Shown here piece after piece: positions 1 through 6,552 of a stretch of DNA of 15,721 nt; position 1 is the stretch's first letter; every line of letters begins with the position of its first letter. The translations under genes and the position numbers were made by a program. The stretch lies in NCBI GenBank assembly GCA_023417975.1, contig JAEZDX010000136.1:1-15721 (forward strand), read 5' to 3'. This stretch comes from Bacillota bacterium. Lineage in GTDB: Bacteria; Bacillota; Clostridia; Clostridiales; Clostridiaceae. Below the pieces are notes generated by a model. That model saw only the letters and a program-made list of their open reading frames with translations, was not told the origin of the DNA and ran no database searches.

Positions 1-554
1 GCAGTTTTCTAAAGGCCAACATTTTTTATTTGACTGCTGCCGTAATAATTTTGATGTGTATATTGATTTATGGAAAAAGGAGTAAGAAGCTAGACGTAAA
101 TTTCATTTTCAGAAAGCTGCCCATTATTAGTAAGGTGTATTTTCAGTTAATAGCCTATGAATTTTTGTCTGCGGTACATATGCTTCAAAGCGGGGGATAT
201 AGCATAGTGAATTCAATGGAGGAAGCCTCCAAGGTAATTAAGGACCGCTGTCTTAATTTAAAGCTTAAGGAAGCTGCACAATGCATTAAAAATGGGGGAG
301 ATATGATAAATACCTTCATCAGCCTTGAAATATTGGATTATATGAGCATATCAATCATTATATTAGGAGAAGAGACGGGAAGGCTCGATGAAATGCTTGT
401 TAAACTACTGGCTATAATGGAAGAAGATTTAAGTGCAACTTTAAATAGAACCTCTGAGTTTATTCAACCTGCAGCTATGCTTTTTGTGGGCGCTGTTGTA
501 GGAATAATAGTACTTTCTATAGCCATGCCTATGTTCAGCATGTACAGTATGTAA
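1..554 (+). CDS. GspF/PilC-family inner-membrane platform protein of a type IV pilus / type II secretion-like system (C-terminal part)
   Basis: The open frame runs in from before the window (in-frame codons from position 3), so only about 183 C-terminal residues are seen; family members are usually 350-400 aa. The visible part begins in a hydrophobic segment. It then has the second GspF domain: a cytoplasmic helix region with LPIISKVYFQLIAYEF, the GEETGRLDEML signature, an IQPA turn, and a C-terminal membrane helix ending AMPMFSMYSM. GspF/PilC proteins sit in the cytoplasmic membrane and connect the assembly ATPase to the growing (pseudo)pilus. The next gene starts 14 nt later with a prepilin, as expected for a pilus operon; the ATPase and prepilin peptidase genes would lie outside the window. 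Family assignment is confident. Whether it serves type IV pili, a competence pseudopilus or secretion is not decided by the sequence. Confidence 0.88.
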   Translation, partial: SFLKANIFYLTAAVIILMCILIYGKRSKKLDVNFIFRKLPIISKVYFQLIAYEFLSAVHMLQSGGYSIVNSMEEASKVIKDRCLNLKLKEAAQCIKNGGDMINTFISLEILDYMSISIIILGEETGRLDEMLVKLLAIMEEDLSATLNRTSEFIQPAAMLFVGAVVGIIVLSIAMPMFSMYSM

Positions 555-568
555 AGCAAGGTGATTAT

Positions 569-946
569 ATGCGTAAAGGATTTACTTTGATAGAGCTGAT
601 AATAGTAATTTCTATAATGTCTATAATAGCATCCATAGCTTCTATAAGCTATAAATACAATATTGATAGAGCAAGAGAGCACTGCGCAAGCGCGCAGGGT
701 CAGGAAATAATTGAGGCTGTAATATGGAGCTATGAGCATAATGATAATTTAATTGATAGATCTAAACTTATAGCGGATGTTAAGAATATAACAAGTTTTG
801 ATATTCATGTAAAGGAAGCTGCTGGAAAGACTGTGGCGTTGGACTACATATATGAAGCTGAAAAGTACGATATTAATGCGGATTTAGTATATTATAAATT
901 CAACATTCATGCTGATATTGGAGGAAAGGTGATTTATGATTATTAA
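569..946 (+). CDS. Type IV prepilin-like protein (GspG/PilA-type N-terminus)
   Basis: A 125-aa protein beginning MRKG^FTLIEL, a canonical class III (prepilin) signal: a four-residue positive leader, Gly-Phe cleavage site and Glu5, followed by a hydrophobic helix of about 20 residues. After cleavage and N-methylation by a prepilin peptidase, such subunits assemble through this helix into a pilus or pseudopilus. The rest is a small, low-complexity-free globular domain with one Cys, so no disulfide loop is evident. The ribosome site AAGGTGA lies at 558-564, just before the ATG. Of the five prepilins here it has the most standard leader and is first in order, so it is the best candidate for the major subunit. 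That role is inference from position and leader only. Confidence 0.87.
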   Translation: MRKGFTLIELIIVISIMSIIASIASISYKYNIDRAREHCASAQGQEIIEAVIWSYEHNDNLIDRSKLIADVKNITSFDIHVKEAAGKTVALDYIYEAEKYDINADLVYYKFNIHADIGGKVIYDY

Positions 947-1385
947 AAAGGGATACACCTTAATTGAAGTAATAACAGTGTTGTGTATTATGAGTATATT
1001 ATGCGCTTTATTTTCAAACTATTGGCGCGCTTATAATAAATATAGCAATGATGTACAAATTACATACTGCAGCAGTTCAATAATGACGTTTATAAATATG
1101 TGTAAGCAATATTGCTATTATGAAAGGAAAAGCGGATATATTAAATTTGATTTAGTAAATGAAGAACTGGATTTTTATGAAGGGACAAAAAGAAAAAGGA
1201 GCTGGCGGCTACCAAAAGGCTTCGACCTCTACGGCACCACTGCAGGCAGTAGAAATAACCAGTTGAATTTTGATATGGATGGATTTACTCCTAATGCATG
1301 TACTATTACGTATAAGGATAGATACAATTCCATACATAATATAACTATATGTGTTGGTACTGCATATGTTCAAATACAAGAGTAA
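936..1385 (+). CDS. Type IV prepilin-like protein (minor pseudopilin candidate)
   Basis: A 149-aa protein starting MIIKKG^YTLIEV with the prepilin cleavage motif, Glu5 and a hydrophobic N-terminal helix (about residues 7-28). The remainder is a mixed alpha/beta-looking domain rich in Tyr and containing several Cys residues. It overlaps the preceding gene by 11 nt, and AAAGGTGAT at 925-933 is a good ribosome site inside the end of that gene, so translation is probably coupled. The C-terminal part resembles GspH-type minor pseudopilins in length and in its beta-rich look, but I cannot assign a specific orthologue. The prepilin call is firm; the exact subunit is not. Confidence 0.84.
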   Translation: MIIKKGYTLIEVITVLCIMSILCALFSNYWRAYNKYSNDVQITYCSSSIMTFINMCKQYCYYERKSGYIKFDLVNEELDFYEGTKRKRSWRLPKGFDLYGTTAGSRNNQLNFDMDGFTPNACTITYKDRYNSIHNITICVGTAYVQIQE

Positions 1386-1806
1386 GGGTATTACCTTATT
1401 GGAGACAGTGGTAGCCTTTTCCGTATTTACGATTCTGGCATTTTGCGCCTTTTCTGTTGAGGCTGCTTATATAAAGCAAAAGGCATATAACAAGGATATG
1501 AAGATGTATATGGAATGCTTGGAGGCTGCAGCCAATACTTTAGTGGCCAGAAATTCCTATATGGATCTAAAAGGCTTTGAAACTGAGCAGCAGTGGTATG
1601 TAAATGAGAATAATTTAAAATTTGAGGATTTAACAAGCGGCAGGGTAACGGAACTTATGAATAAAAGTATACCTTCAGACAGTGCATATATGACAATTCA
1701 CATAAGCGGCGCAGATGTACTGACTGTTAATTTGCAAATTAAATTTAAGGTAAATGGAAAGGTGGAAGCTTTAGAAAGTGAAGTATATAAAGGAAGCTAT
1801 GAATAG
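1366..1806 (+). CDS. Type IV prepilin-like protein (minor pseudopilin candidate)
   Basis: A 146-aa protein beginning MFKYKSKG^ITLLE: an eight-residue basic leader, Gly before the cleavage site, Glu5, and a hydrophobic helix (VVAFSVFTILAFCAF). I chose ATG 1366 rather than the in-frame GTG at 1351 because it gives a normal-length leader. No strong Shine-Dalgarno sequence is visible, so translation may depend on coupling to the upstream gene, which it overlaps by 20 nt. Mature residue 1 is Ile rather than the usual Phe or Met, a tolerated variation. The protein is likely a minor subunit or initiator similar to the GspI/GspJ group, inferred from its place in a multi-prepilin operon. Confidence 0.82.
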   Translation: MFKYKSKGITLLETVVAFSVFTILAFCAFSVEAAYIKQKAYNKDMKMYMECLEAAANTLVARNSYMDLKGFETEQQWYVNENNLKFEDLTSGRVTELMNKSIPSDSAYMTIHISGADVLTVNLQIKFKVNGKVEALESEVYKGSYE

Positions 1807-2266
1807 ACACACTAAGCGGGGATTTTCGCTTATTGAACTTGTGACTGCCATATCCATAATTTGCATTATAATGGCCTCTGTTTTATATGTATATTTTTCT
1901 TTTTCAAAGGAATATAATGATGCCTCAGCCATTAATCAAAAGGAATTTTATACGGAAGAGGCAGTACGATATTTGGAAAATGAGCTTGTGAAAGGAAACG
2001 GAAGCATCACTGTGGCAGATAATGTTATAGCAATAACAAGAAGCAAAGACAAAACTGAAGCAGAGAACATCGACTACATAAAAAAACAAAGTGATGAGCT
2101 TGTCATTGAATATACGGAAAACGGACAGCATAAAGCAACTAATGTTTTTTTAAGAGATGTGAGTAATTTCACTGTGTCTAGAAGCGGCGATATAATTTTA
2201 ATAGATATCGATTCTCAAGAGGGAATAAGGATAAGAAAATGTATAAATACAAAAAACATAGAGTAA
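1799..2266 (+). CDS. Type IV prepilin-like protein (GspJ/ComGF-like minor pseudopilin candidate)
   Basis: A 155-aa protein beginning MNRHTKRG^FSLIELV, a textbook prepilin leader with Glu5 and a hydrophobic helix to about residue 34. ATG 1799 is preferred over the in-frame GTG at 1778 because AAAGGAAG at 1789-1796 sits directly upstream and the leader length becomes normal. The 8-nt overlap with the preceding gene suggests translational coupling. The C-terminal half carries repeated beta-strand-like segments (GSITVADNVIAITRS, GDIILIDIDSQEGIRI) of the kind seen in larger minor pseudopilins. It is followed directly by the atypical fifth prepilin. The specific orthologue is uncertain. Confidence 0.84.
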   Translation: MNRHTKRGFSLIELVTAISIICIIMASVLYVYFSFSKEYNDASAINQKEFYTEEAVRYLENELVKGNGSITVADNVIAITRSKDKTEAENIDYIKKQSDELVIEYTENGQHKATNVFLRDVSNFTVSRSGDIILIDIDSQEGIRIRKCINTKNIE

Positions 2267-2688
2267 AAAAGGGATTTATACTTATATATGTAATGCTCAC
2301 AGGTATACTTATATTATCTATGGTTATAGTCATGTTTAAGGTTGAACTAAACACCTTCAAATATCTTCAGTGTAAAAAAGAAAACCTGCTTTCAACTGAA
2401 CACCATGATTACTGCAAGGAGAACTTATTCAGTATGCTTAATAATATACTTCAGCGTGAAAATATTTGTGCAGATAGGCAGACAATTATTGATTTTGTTA
2501 AGTCACAAGGCAGTGCAGCAAATATAACCTTTCAGGATAGCAAGATGCAGTTTATAAGTGATAGCCAGTTGTTTAAAGTAGTGTTTCCATATGATGATTT
2601 TCAAAATCTATGTGAATATTATAATCTGGAAATTTATGGCGGTAAGATGAAAATGGTGCTCAGATATAAAAGATTGGAGGTTATATGA
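2239..2688 (+). CDS. Atypical prepilin-like protein lacking Glu5 (GspK/PilX-like candidate)
   Basis: A 149-aa protein whose N-terminus MYKYKKHRVKKG^FILIYVM has a basic leader, a Gly-Phe cleavage site and a long hydrophobic helix, but Tyr replaces Glu at mature position 5. In type II secretion only the tip pseudopilin GspK characteristically lacks Glu5, so this is probably the tip or capping subunit; that is inference. GspK is usually around 300 aa, so this is a much smaller protein. It overlaps the previous gene by 28 nt, and an AAGGATAAG stretch at 2227-2235 precedes the ATG. The C-terminal domain contains several Cys residues. Its stop TGA (2686-2688) overlaps a decoy ATG upstream of the next gene. 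Confidence 0.78.
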   Translation: MYKYKKHRVKKGFILIYVMLTGILILSMVIVMFKVELNTFKYLQCKKENLLSTEHHDYCKENLFSMLNNILQRENICADRQTIIDFVKSQGSAANITFQDSKMQFISDSQLFKVVFPYDDFQNLCEYYNLEIYGGKMKMVLRYKRLEVI

Positions 2689-2691
2689 GCT

Positions 2692-3834
2692 ATGTTAGGG
2701 AACTCAGTATTAAAGGTACATAAAAACAATTTAGAAACGGTGAAAAAGAATTTTAGCCGAAAGCAGAGCAGAGCTATTGCAGCAATTTTATATGAAGAGG
2801 AAATATATATTGAAAATATTGATATTCCAAAAGCTAAAAGGAAGTGGATAAAAAGGCTGGTTGAAAATAATTTAACCTATAATTTCGAAGACATCGATAA
2901 ACTTGCTTACAGCTATGAAATAATTAATAAAAGAAAAGGCAATAAATCCGCAAGAATATTTTGTGTAAATAGTGATGTAAATGAATTTATTCAGCACTCG
3001 GTTAAAGGTATGGGAGTAAAGGCAATTTATCTTATTCAATTTTGCTATTCTTATTTTGCATATTTAACCTGCAAAGCTGATAATTTTATTTTAATTTTTA
3101 GTTCAGGCAGTTATATATATATTCTTTTTTGCGAAAAGCGATCTATAATAAAATGTGAAATTATGGAAATAAATAAAGCTGATTTCGGAGAAATAAATTC
3201 CACAATTCAGACAATGCTGAAGACAGAGGATATATATACGGCTTGTGATGAAATGCCGCTTGTATTAATAAATTTTCGTGAAGATCACATAATTGAAAAG
3301 CTCAAGACTAATTACAACGTACATAGTATTGTGGAAAAAGAGGAAAGTAAAATCATTAATAAATATTGCAGGCAGTACATAAGAAAAAGACATAATTTTG
3401 TTTCGAGCAGTTATATAAAAGAGAGAAATCTGAAAAATGGCAAGCTATATAAAATAGTTGTAATGCTTATGCTGCTGTTAAATGTAATTGTACTACAGCG
3501 TTATTATTTTGAAAGAAAGCTTCTTCAGGATTATAAAGCCAAAACCGTATATAACCCTAGTAAAGCATCTGATTCTGTCAACGTAAAAGCTTCAAAGAAA
3601 TTTATTGATAATTATAAGGATATAAGCAGCTATGTCAAAGGAAGTATTAAGATTAGGAAGTTTCAGTATGAGAATAATGTAATACAATTGGAATTGGAAG
3701 CCGACCATGAGGAAGAAGATATACAATTTGTAAAAGATATAGAGATGAAAAAAAGGTTTACTGTTTTTAGAATTTCACCAATAGAAAAAACTGAAAACAG
3801 TTTCAAAATAACTGTTGACTTAAGATTACTGTAA
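2692..3834 (+). CDS. Membrane-anchored pilus assembly protein, GspL or PilM/PilN-like
   Basis: A 380-aa protein with about 250 cytoplasmic residues, one strongly hydrophobic segment (about 253-270, KIVVMLMLLLNVIVLQ) and about 110 residues outside. This is the layout of GspL, or of a fused PilM (cytoplasmic actin-like) plus PilN (single-pass) protein. The extracytoplasmic end shows alternating strand/helix segments (SIKIRKFQYENNVIQLELEA ... FKITVDLRLL), consistent with the small ferredoxin-like domain of PilN/GspL proteins. Sequence similarity to PilM is not obvious by eye, so the call rests on topology, position after the prepilins and the next gene. The start at ATG 2692 lies 11 nt after GGAGG (2676-2680), longer than usual; another ATG in a different frame lies at 2685. 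Confidence 0.6.
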   Translation: MLGNSVLKVHKNNLETVKKNFSRKQSRAIAAILYEEEIYIENIDIPKAKRKWIKRLVENNLTYNFEDIDKLAYSYEIINKRKGNKSARIFCVNSDVNEFIQHSVKGMGVKAIYLIQFCYSYFAYLTCKADNFILIFSSGSYIYILFCEKRSIIKCEIMEINKADFGEINSTIQTMLKTEDIYTACDEMPLVLINFREDHIIEKLKTNYNVHSIVEKEESKIINKYCRQYIRKRHNFVSSSYIKERNLKNGKLYKIVVMLMLLLNVIVLQRYYFERKLLQDYKAKTVYNPSKASDSVNVKASKKFIDNYKDISSYVKGSIKIRKFQYENNVIQLELEADHEEEDIQFVKDIEMKKRFTVFRISPIEKTENSFKITVDLRLL

Positions 3835-3850
3835 GGAGGACTAATGAGTA

Positions 3851-4258
3851 ATGAACAGCTTATTTAACAAATCGTTGATATTGCTTCTGTTTATCATGCT
3901 GCTTATTCAGTGCAATAGTATTTCAAATATTAAAGCAGCAGAAGCTGAGAAAGTACCGCGCGATATATATAAGGATAGTGTGAAAAAAGCCTCAAGTGCT
4001 TCGGCAGGTGCAATAAGTATAAATGATCTTCTAGAGCTTATGTACAGCATTAAAGATAAAATTACGGTGGATAATATAAATATAAATGAAAGTGCGAAAA
4101 CTGCAGAGATTGAAATAAGCTTTGAGGGAGATGAGCTGTCAGTGGAAGAAGTATATAATAAGCTGAGTGGAAATGATGCATTTAAGGAAGTTAAGAAATA
4201 TATTGAGAATGATAATAAAAATAAAAAGATGTATTTAGTCTATAATTTATTGTTATAG
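3851..4258 (+). CDS. Small exported or anchored protein, PilO/GspM-like candidate, last gene of the pilus operon
   Basis: A 135-aa protein with a basic start and a hydrophobic segment at residues 7-22 followed by Ala-rich AAEAE, so it is either secreted or anchored by an uncleaved helix. A Cys lies at residue 21, but LIQC is a poor lipobox because Gln precedes the Cys. The C-terminal 80 residues have a strand-helix-strand pattern (VDNININESAKTAEIEISFE ... KKMYLVYNLLL) much like the tail of the preceding protein, suggesting a PilO/GspM-type partner domain. GGAGG lies 11 nt upstream of the ATG, the same geometry as in the gene before. Identity beyond pilus-operon member is uncertain. Confidence 0.55.
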   Translation: MNSLFNKSLILLLFIMLLIQCNSISNIKAAEAEKVPRDIYKDSVKKASSASAGAISINDLLELMYSIKDKITVDNININESAKTAEIEISFEGDELSVEEVYNKLSGNDAFKEVKKYIENDNKNKKMYLVYNLLL

Positions 4259-4352
4259 CTTCTGAAACCATAAACACAACAGGATAAGCAAAGCTTCACA
4301 ATATAATATTTTTATTAAATTTACTAATTATATTTGCAAATATCAATGAGTT

Positions 4353-4388
4353 TTGATAAAATACTATTGGTTTGATACTATAAAAAGG
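4353..4388 (+). promoter_or_regulatory. Sigma-A promoter for efp
   Basis: TTGATA (4353-4358), a 17-nt spacer, then TACTAT (4376-4381) preceded by TG at 4373-4374 (extended -10). The expected transcription start is near 4388, giving a leader of about 80 nt to efp. A second, TATAAT-like hexamer at 4430-4435 lacks a good -35. The 209-nt gap between the pilus operon and efp (4259-4467) shows no clear terminator, so some read-through from the pilus operon is possible. Confidence 0.65.
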
Positions 4389-4467
4389 TAGAACTATGCA
4401 TTTAATGGTATTAATACACCTGAAAAGGTTATAATATTAATGAATTTGATTTTTGGAGGGATACTTA

Positions 4468-5025
4468 ATGATTTCAGCAGGAGATTTAAGAAAAGGAACG
4501 ACTTTTGAACTTGATGGACAAGTGTATACAGTATTAGATTTTTTACATGTTAAGCCTGGTAAGGGAGCAGCTTTCGTAAGAACAAAGCTTAGAAACGTTA
4601 TTTCCGGAGGAGTAACGGACAGAACTTTCAATCCTCCTGAAAAACTTCAGGAAGCTGTTATTGAAAGAAAGGAAATGCAGTATCTATATTCAGATGGAGA
4701 ATTATACTATTTCATGGATCAGGAAACCTTCGAACAAATTCCTTTGAACTTTGAGAAAGTTGAAGATGCCATAAAATTCCTTAAGGAAAATATGTTTGCA
4801 ATAATTAAGTTTTATAAAGGAGAAGCTTTCTCTGTAGAAGCGCCTAATTTCGTAGAATTACAGATAATTGAAACTGATCCTGGTTTTAAGGGAAATACTG
4901 CAACAAATACATTAAAGCCTGCAAAGGTTGAAACCGGTGCAGTTGTAAATGTTCCTCTTTTCGTTAGTGAGGGAGATATGATAAGAATAGATACAAGAAC
5001 TGGAGAATACATGGAAAGAGTTTAG
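4468..5025 (+). CDS. efp: Translation elongation factor P
   Basis: EF-P binds between the ribosomal P and E sites and relieves stalling at polyproline and similar sequences. The start at ATG 4468 is preceded by GGAGGG (4455-4460) and gives 185 aa, exactly the usual family length; a TTG start at 4453 would add five residues and overlap the ribosome site. The N-terminal KOW-like domain contains the tip loop KPGKGAAFVR with Lys32, the conserved residue modified or presented to the P-site tRNA. Two OB-fold domains follow, with the family motifs GDPGFKG-like TDPGFKGNTATNTLKPA and a C-terminal VPLFVSEGDMIRIDTRTGEYMERV. No modification enzyme gene is visible nearby. A well-matched sigma-A promoter lies upstream. 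Very confident. Confidence 0.98.
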   Translation: MISAGDLRKGTTFELDGQVYTVLDFLHVKPGKGAAFVRTKLRNVISGGVTDRTFNPPEKLQEAVIERKEMQYLYSDGELYYFMDQETFEQIPLNFEKVEDAIKFLKENMFAIIKFYKGEAFSVEAPNFVELQIIETDPGFKGNTATNTLKPAKVETGAVVNVPLFVSEGDMIRIDTRTGEYMERV

Positions 5026-5068
5026 TTATTGCTTTAGTTAGGGCAATAATCAATAAGGGAGTGTTTGT

Positions 5069-5467
5069 ATGGACTCTATAAAACCGAAGGTAGCATACTT
5101 GCATGGTATGATGGATGGGTTATCTATAGATGTAAGCAGTAAGGAAGGCAAGGTTCTTAAGGAGATTGTAAAGGTCTTGGAGGACATTGCGGATAGAATG
5201 GATGAAATTGAAGCCAATCAGAGCAACCTTGAAATGTACATGGATGCATTAGATGACGATCTTCAGGATGTAGAAGAAGATTTCTACGGGTTTGATGACA
5301 GTGACGGATTTATGGGCGAAGATGAGTTTGTAGAACATCAATGTTCTCAATGCGGTGAGACAATATATCTTGATAGGTCCATCATAGAAAACAATGAACT
5401 TATAAAATGCCCGAATTGTAATTATGACTTGCTTCATGAAAACAAGCATGAAAAATTGAATGATTAA
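5069..5467 (+). CDS. CD1247-type conserved clostridial protein with coiled coil and C-terminal zinc ribbon
   Basis: A 132-aa protein with an N-terminal KVAYLHGMMDGL motif, a predicted coiled coil (about residues 26-70, rich in Glu, Asp, Leu and Ile), an acidic linker (FDDSDGFMGEDEF), and a C-terminal zinc ribbon with CxxC pairs Cys92/Cys95 and Cys114/Cys117. I recognise it as the small conserved protein commonly found beside efp in clostridia (the CD1247 N-terminal domain family). Its molecular function is unknown to me; the layout suggests a multimeric, zinc-stabilised regulatory or scaffold protein, which is inference. It starts 43 nt after efp with a purine-rich AAGGGAG ribosome site, and is followed by a strong terminator, so it is probably cotranscribed with efp. 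Confidence 0.8.
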   Translation: MDSIKPKVAYLHGMMDGLSIDVSSKEGKVLKEIVKVLEDIADRMDEIEANQSNLEMYMDALDDDLQDVEEDFYGFDDSDGFMGEDEFVEHQCSQCGETIYLDRSIIENNELIKCPNCNYDLLHENKHEKLND

Positions 5468-5490
5468 ATAGTATAATAGATGACTATTTT

Positions 5491-5528
5491 AAACTCAGTC
5501 TTAAGTGACTGAGTTTTTTATTTTTTTG
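5491..5528 (+). terminator. Rho-independent terminator after efp and the CD1247-type gene
   Basis: AAACTCAGTC (5491-5500) pairs perfectly with GACTGAGTTT (5507-5516) around a 6-nt loop, followed by a T-rich tract (TTTATTTTTTTG). It separates the efp unit from the spoIIIA operon, so spoIIIA must have its own promoter between about 5529 and 5590, presumably used by the mother-cell sigma factor SigE, but I could not identify it with confidence. Confidence 0.9.
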
Positions 5529-5577
5529 TTTTGAAGGTAATAATTTCGCGTTCAGTTAAATAAAGATTAAATATGAA

Positions 5578-5613
5578 GGGAGGTGAAACAACTCTAAGAT
5601 TTATCTTTAGAGT
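5578..5613 (+). promoter_or_regulatory. Distant Shine-Dalgarno plus hairpin in the spoIIIAA leader
   Basis: GGGAGGTG at 5578-5585 is a near-perfect Shine-Dalgarno sequence but lies 40 nt before the spoIIIAA ATG (5626). Between them ACTCTAA (5591-5597) can pair with TTAGAGT (5607-5613). An in-frame TAG at 5608-5610 rules out any upstream start, and no ATG, GTG or TTG follows the site at normal spacing with an ORF longer than three codons. Folding of the hairpin would shorten the effective spacing to about 17 nt. A weaker GTGAG (5612-5616) sits 9 nt from the ATG and may be the real site. Function is inference. Confidence 0.5.
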
Positions 5614-5625
5614 GAGATAAAAAAT

Positions 5626-6552
5626 ATGAATACCAATGAAGTTTTTAGTATTTTACCACAGAACATTCAATTATATCTAAGGAAGCTGCCCAACATTGAC
5701 AGACTACAGGAAATTAGAATAAAGGCTCTCAGGCCTGTAATAATTAATATTGATAATAATGAGAAAATACTGGATCTTGTACCCGACATAGAGGATTTAA
5801 GAAGTATTATTCAGAGAACAAGCAATTACTCTCTTTATGCTTTCGAAGAGGAAATAAGACAAGGTTTCATTACCATAAAGGGAGGGCATAGAGTAGGAAT
5901 ATGCGGTAAATGCATTATTGAAGACAACAAGGTAAAAACCATCAAAAATATATCTTCGGTGAATATAAGAGTTTCAAAGGAAGTGATAGGCTGTTCCGAT
6001 AAAATAATGCCTTTTCTAGCTGGCAAGGACGGTATATTAAATACAATAATTATTTCACCGCCTAAATGCGGAAAAACCACAATGCTCAGAGACATGGCAA
6101 GAAATATTTCATCAGGTATGAAAGCCTTGAAACTAAATGGGCAAAAGGTATGCATTATAGATGAGAGAAGTGAATTGGCAGCTTGCTCGGGAGGGATACC
6201 TCAGATGGATGTAGGTATACGTACCGACGTGCTTGATAACTGTCTTAAAAGTGAAGGTATAATGATGGCAATCAGAAGTATGTCGCCGGATGTGATTATT
6301 TGTGATGAGATCGGTACATATAAGGATATGGAGAGCATATTGTCAGCATTGAGCTGAGGAGTTAATTTAATTACGACTATACATGGCAGCGGACTGGAAG
6401 ATTTTCATGACAGGTTGGTTTTTAAGGATTTGGCAGCAAATCATGTTTTCAAACGAGCAGTAATTTTAAGCTGTAAAAACGGAGTAGGAACCGTGGATGA
6501 AATTTATGATTTCAATTCAAAAGAGTATATATGGAGGAAACATTATGATTAA
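5626..6552 (+). pseudogene. spoIIIAA: Stage III sporulation ATPase SpoIIIAA, interrupted by an in-frame TGA at codon 244
   Basis: SpoIIIAA is a secretion-type ATPase thought to power the mother-cell SpoIIIA channel into the forespore. The frame from ATG 5626 matches the family throughout: an N-terminal domain with LPNIDRLQEIRIKALRP, Walker A SPPKCGKTT (residues 144-152) and Walker B DVIICDEIG (222-230). It then meets TGA at 6355-6357. The same frame continues without another stop to TAA 6550-6552, encoding GVNLITTIHG and the rest of the normal C-terminus, for 308 codons in all, the usual family length (about 307). The truncated 243-aa product would lack the conserved TTIHG histidine box. TGA is a true stop elsewhere in the window (2686-2688, 13975-13977), so the code is standard. 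Options are a fresh nonsense mutation, a sequencing error or read-through. The 8-nt overlap with spoIIIAB is retained, arguing for a recent change. Confidence 0.9.

Noticed and set aside
3851..3920. Lipoprotein signal in the 135-aa protein (Cys21).
   Set aside because: LIQC does not fit the lipobox because Gln occupies the position before Cys; a signal peptide or membrane anchor is more likely.
4259..4467. Riboswitch or small RNA in the gap before efp.
   Set aside because: Only AT-rich sequence and promoter elements are visible, with no strong paired structure.
5529..5580. SigE-type promoter for spoIIIA, for example GGTAATAA at 5536-5543 as a -35.
   Set aside because: No CATA-type -10 lies at the right distance; a promoter is expected here but cannot be pinned down.
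5835..6155. 106-codon minus-strand open frame within spoIIIAA.
   Set aside because: It lies entirely opposite conserved SpoIIIAA coding sequence, has no ribosome site or family motif, and is a shadow frame.
6355..6450. Selenocysteine insertion at the spoIIIAA TGA.
   Set aside because: The sequence just downstream (GTTAATTTAATTAC) gives only a weak AT hairpin, not a convincing bacterial SECIS, and SpoIIIAA is not a known selenoprotein.
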